Part shown: one piece after another, positions 62,633 through 64,000 of the stretch | Position numbering within the stretch: position 1 is the stretch's first letter | Layout: every line of letters starts with the position of its first letter | DNA from: Fredinandcohnia quinoae | Lineage (GTDB): Bacteria > Bacillota > Bacilli > Bacillales > Bacillaceae_L | Reading direction: 5' to 3' | Assembly: GCF_022427965.1 (NCBI RefSeq) | Contig: NZ_JAKTTI010000001.1 | Location: forward strand, 186,001-250,000 | DNA: 64,000 bases | Position numbers and translations under genes: made by a program | The notes under the pieces: generated by a model | What the model saw: only the letters and a program-made list of their open reading frames with translations | What the model was told of the DNA's origin: nothing | Database searches by the model: none

Positions 62633-63016
62633 ATGAGAACAATTGCTATGTTACTGTTCTGTCTTTTTATTCTGTCTTCATGTCAGTTAAATTCAATACA
62701 ATCTCAAACTGAGAAGTTAGAAAATTCGAATGAAAAACAGATCTTTTTCTTCTCAGATGAAGAAAACCTTCATAAAGAGGGAAATTATTATGATGCATTA
62801 TTAGAATTAAAAAAAACGTTCCCTGTTGAGATTGGAAAAATGAAGGTCATCTCCACAGATGATAGTCAAATGAACTCTAAATTTAATATTAAAGAATACC
62901 CTTCAATATTAATTGTATATGAGAATAAGGTGGTTAAAAAAATCCAAGGTAATATCACCACAAGTGAAATAATTATACCAATTGAAGATACTTTATCCAA
63001 AATTAATGTGAATTAA
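62633..63016 (+). CDS. slp: Small lipoprotein Slp
   Basis: Exported lipoprotein of 127 residues with signal peptide and lipobox LSSC (Cys17). The mature part resembles a thioredoxin-like fold without the CxxC motif: IFFFSDEENLHKEG, MKVISTDDSQMNSKFNIKEYPSILIVYENKVVKKIQGN (Pro in the cis-Pro position). In B. subtilis slp (small peptidoglycan-associated lipoprotein) lies between pdhD and speA; the name rests on position, size and lipobox. It is convergent with pdhD here. Confidence 0.75.
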   Translation: MRTIAMLLFCLFILSSCQLNSIQSQTEKLENSNEKQIFFFSDEENLHKEGNYYDALLELKKTFPVEIGKMKVISTDDSQMNSKFNIKEYPSILIVYENKVVKKIQGNITTSEIIIPIEDTLSKINVN

Positions 63017-63028
63017 GTAAGCTCATAA

Positions 63029-63065
63029 TAAAAAATCGCTCCCTTAAATTAAGGAGCGATTTTTC
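63029..63065. terminator. Bidirectional terminator between slp and pdhD
   Basis: Near-perfect stem AAAAATCGCTCC/GGAGCGATTTTT plus TTA/TAA closing pairs, between convergent genes. Confidence 0.92.
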
Positions 63066-63068
63066 AAT

Positions 63069-64000
63069 TTATTTAATAATATGAATTGGGCTACCAAGAG
63101 CAACTTCTGCAGCTTCCATTGTAATTTCACCAAGTGTTGGATGTGCATGGATTGTCATTGCAATATCTTCTGCGGTCATACCCGCTTCGATTGCTAATCC
63201 AAGCTCTGAAATAATATCAGATGCACTAGCACCAGCAACTTGAGCACCAATTAAGAGATTGTCTTGTTTTCTAGTGATTAGTTTTACGAAACCATCAGAT
63301 GCTTCAAGTGCAAGTGCACGTCCATTTGCTGCATACGGGAATTTTGAAGCAATAATCTCAATACCTTCTTCTTTTGCTTGTTGTTCAGTATAACCAACAG
63401 TCGCTAGTTCAGGATCTGAGAATACTACAGCTGGAATGCCTAAATAATCAATTTCAGAATGCTCTCCTGCAATTGCCTCAGCAGCAATCTTACCTTCATA
63501 CGAAGCTTTATGTGCTAATTGAGGACCTGAAGTCACATCACCAATTGCATAAATATTACTTACACTTGTACGGCATTGTTTATCAATCTCAATAATACCA
63601 CGTTCACTCGCTTTAACGCCTACGAGTTCTAATCCAAGCTCGTCAGTATTTGGACGGCGACCGACCATTACAAATACATAATCAGCATCAATTGACTGTT
63701 CTTCGCCTTTAACCTCATACTTAACAGTAACACCATTCTCAGTCTCTTCGACACCTTTTGCAAGTGCTTTTGTAATAACTTCAGCACCTTTTTTCTTAAG
63801 GTTTTTCTTAACAAGTGATGTCATTTGTTTTTCGAAGCCAAGAAGGATATCATCTGCTCCTTCTAAAACAGTTACCTGTGATCCGAAGCTCGCATATGCT
63901 CCACCTAACTCCACTCCAATAACACCGCCACCAATAATGACGATTTTCTTCGGAACCTCTTGAAGAGCAAGCGCACCAGTTGAATCAAGTACACGTTTTG
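63069..64000 (-). CDS. pdhD: Dihydrolipoamide dehydrogenase, C-terminal part (PdhD)
   Basis: E3 subunit of pyruvate and other 2-oxo acid dehydrogenase complexes; reoxidises dihydrolipoamide with NAD. The window holds about the last 310 codons; the 5' part, with FAD site and redox disulfide, lies beyond base 64000. Visible are the NAD-binding [17 protein letters not shown], the second FAD segment [19 protein letters not shown], and the dimer-interface domain with the catalytic [14 protein letters not shown] near the end. The frame continues upstream of the first in-window ATG (63914), so that is not the start. Confidence 0.95.
   Translation of the reverse strand, partial: KRVLDSTGALALQEVPKKIVIIGGGVIGVELGGAYASFGSQVTVLEGADDILLGFEKQMTSLVKKNLKKKGAEVITKALAKGVEETENGVTVKYEVKGEEQSIDADYVFVMVGRRPNTDELGLELVGVKASERGIIEIDKQCRTSVSNIYAIGDVTSGPQLAHKASYEGKIAAEAIAGEHSEIDYLGIPAVVFSDPELATVGYTEQQAKEEGIEIIASKFPYAANGRALALEASDGFVKLITRKQDNLLIGAQVAGASASDIISELGLAIEAGMTAEDIAMTIHAHPTLGEITMEAAEVALGSPIHIIK

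Overview
This AT-rich window comes from the chromosome of an endospore-forming Bacillaceae bacterium (Bacillus sensu lato). The evidence is gene order matching the pdhD-speA-yktABC-yla-ftsW-pyc-cta-ylb-dcw stretch of Bacillus subtilis almost gene for gene, spore genes (spoVD, spoVE, spoVV, gerR, ylaJ, csfG), bacillithiol synthesis (bshC), a caa3 oxidase and a meso-DAP-type MurE. TTG is often used as a start codon, each time behind a good Shine-Dalgarno sequence. I saw no rRNA or tRNA genes, CRISPR arrays, insertion sequences, prophage or plasmid genes. The species cannot be named from the sequence alone.

Layout. (1) 1-13969, minus strand: the division and cell-wall cluster, in transcription order mraZ-rsmH-ftsL-pbpB-spoVD-murE-[MurF N-domain protein]-mraY-murD-spoVE-murG-murB. 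Internal terminators after pbpB and spoVD split it into segments, which fits separate sporulation control of spoVD. A helically phased GTGG repeat lies upstream of mraZ. (2) 14112-20407: bshC, a DUF3397-like membrane protein, a panE-like reductase, and a three-gene biotin-dependent acyl-CoA carboxylase cluster with a cre-like site upstream. (3) 20603-36750: the ylb region (ylbP, gerR, an enoyl-CoA hydratase, rpmF, ylbN, tmcAL, ylbL, ylbK, spoVV, coaD, rsmD, csfG sRNA, ylbG, ylbF, ylbE, ylbD, ylbC, ylbB) with added genes: an unknown lipoprotein, a thioesterase, an unknown anchored protein, a LysM-CAP protein, a YugN-like protein, an Asp23-family protein and a GNAT enzyme. (4) 36891-44964: haem A synthesis and caa3 cytochrome oxidase (ctaA divergent from ctaB; ctaC-D-E-F; ctaG; a DUF420 protein). 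(5) 44999-50189: pyc, ftsW, ylaN. (6) 50341-59553: the yla/ykt genes (ylaL, phoH-like ylaK, ylaJ, ylaI, ylaH, typA, ylaF, suhB-like, yktB, yktA) and a nitronate monooxygenase. (7) 59766-64000: speA, the SR1 dual-function sRNA with its SR1P peptide gene, a DUF1885-like gene, slp and the 3' part of pdhD.

Together these are core housekeeping and sporulation genes: lipid II synthesis and septal transpeptidation, respiratory oxidase assembly, anaplerosis (pyc) and translation factors. I see no large undescribed multi-gene system. The most notable items are a MurF protein reduced to its N-terminal domain but still translationally coupled inside the dcw operon; two structured RNAs (CsfG with a forespore-type promoter, SR1 with its peptide); a three-turn GTGG operator before mraZ; terminators built from the coding ends of convergent genes; and unexplained palindromes and repeats upstream of pyc and between ylbB and ylbC.
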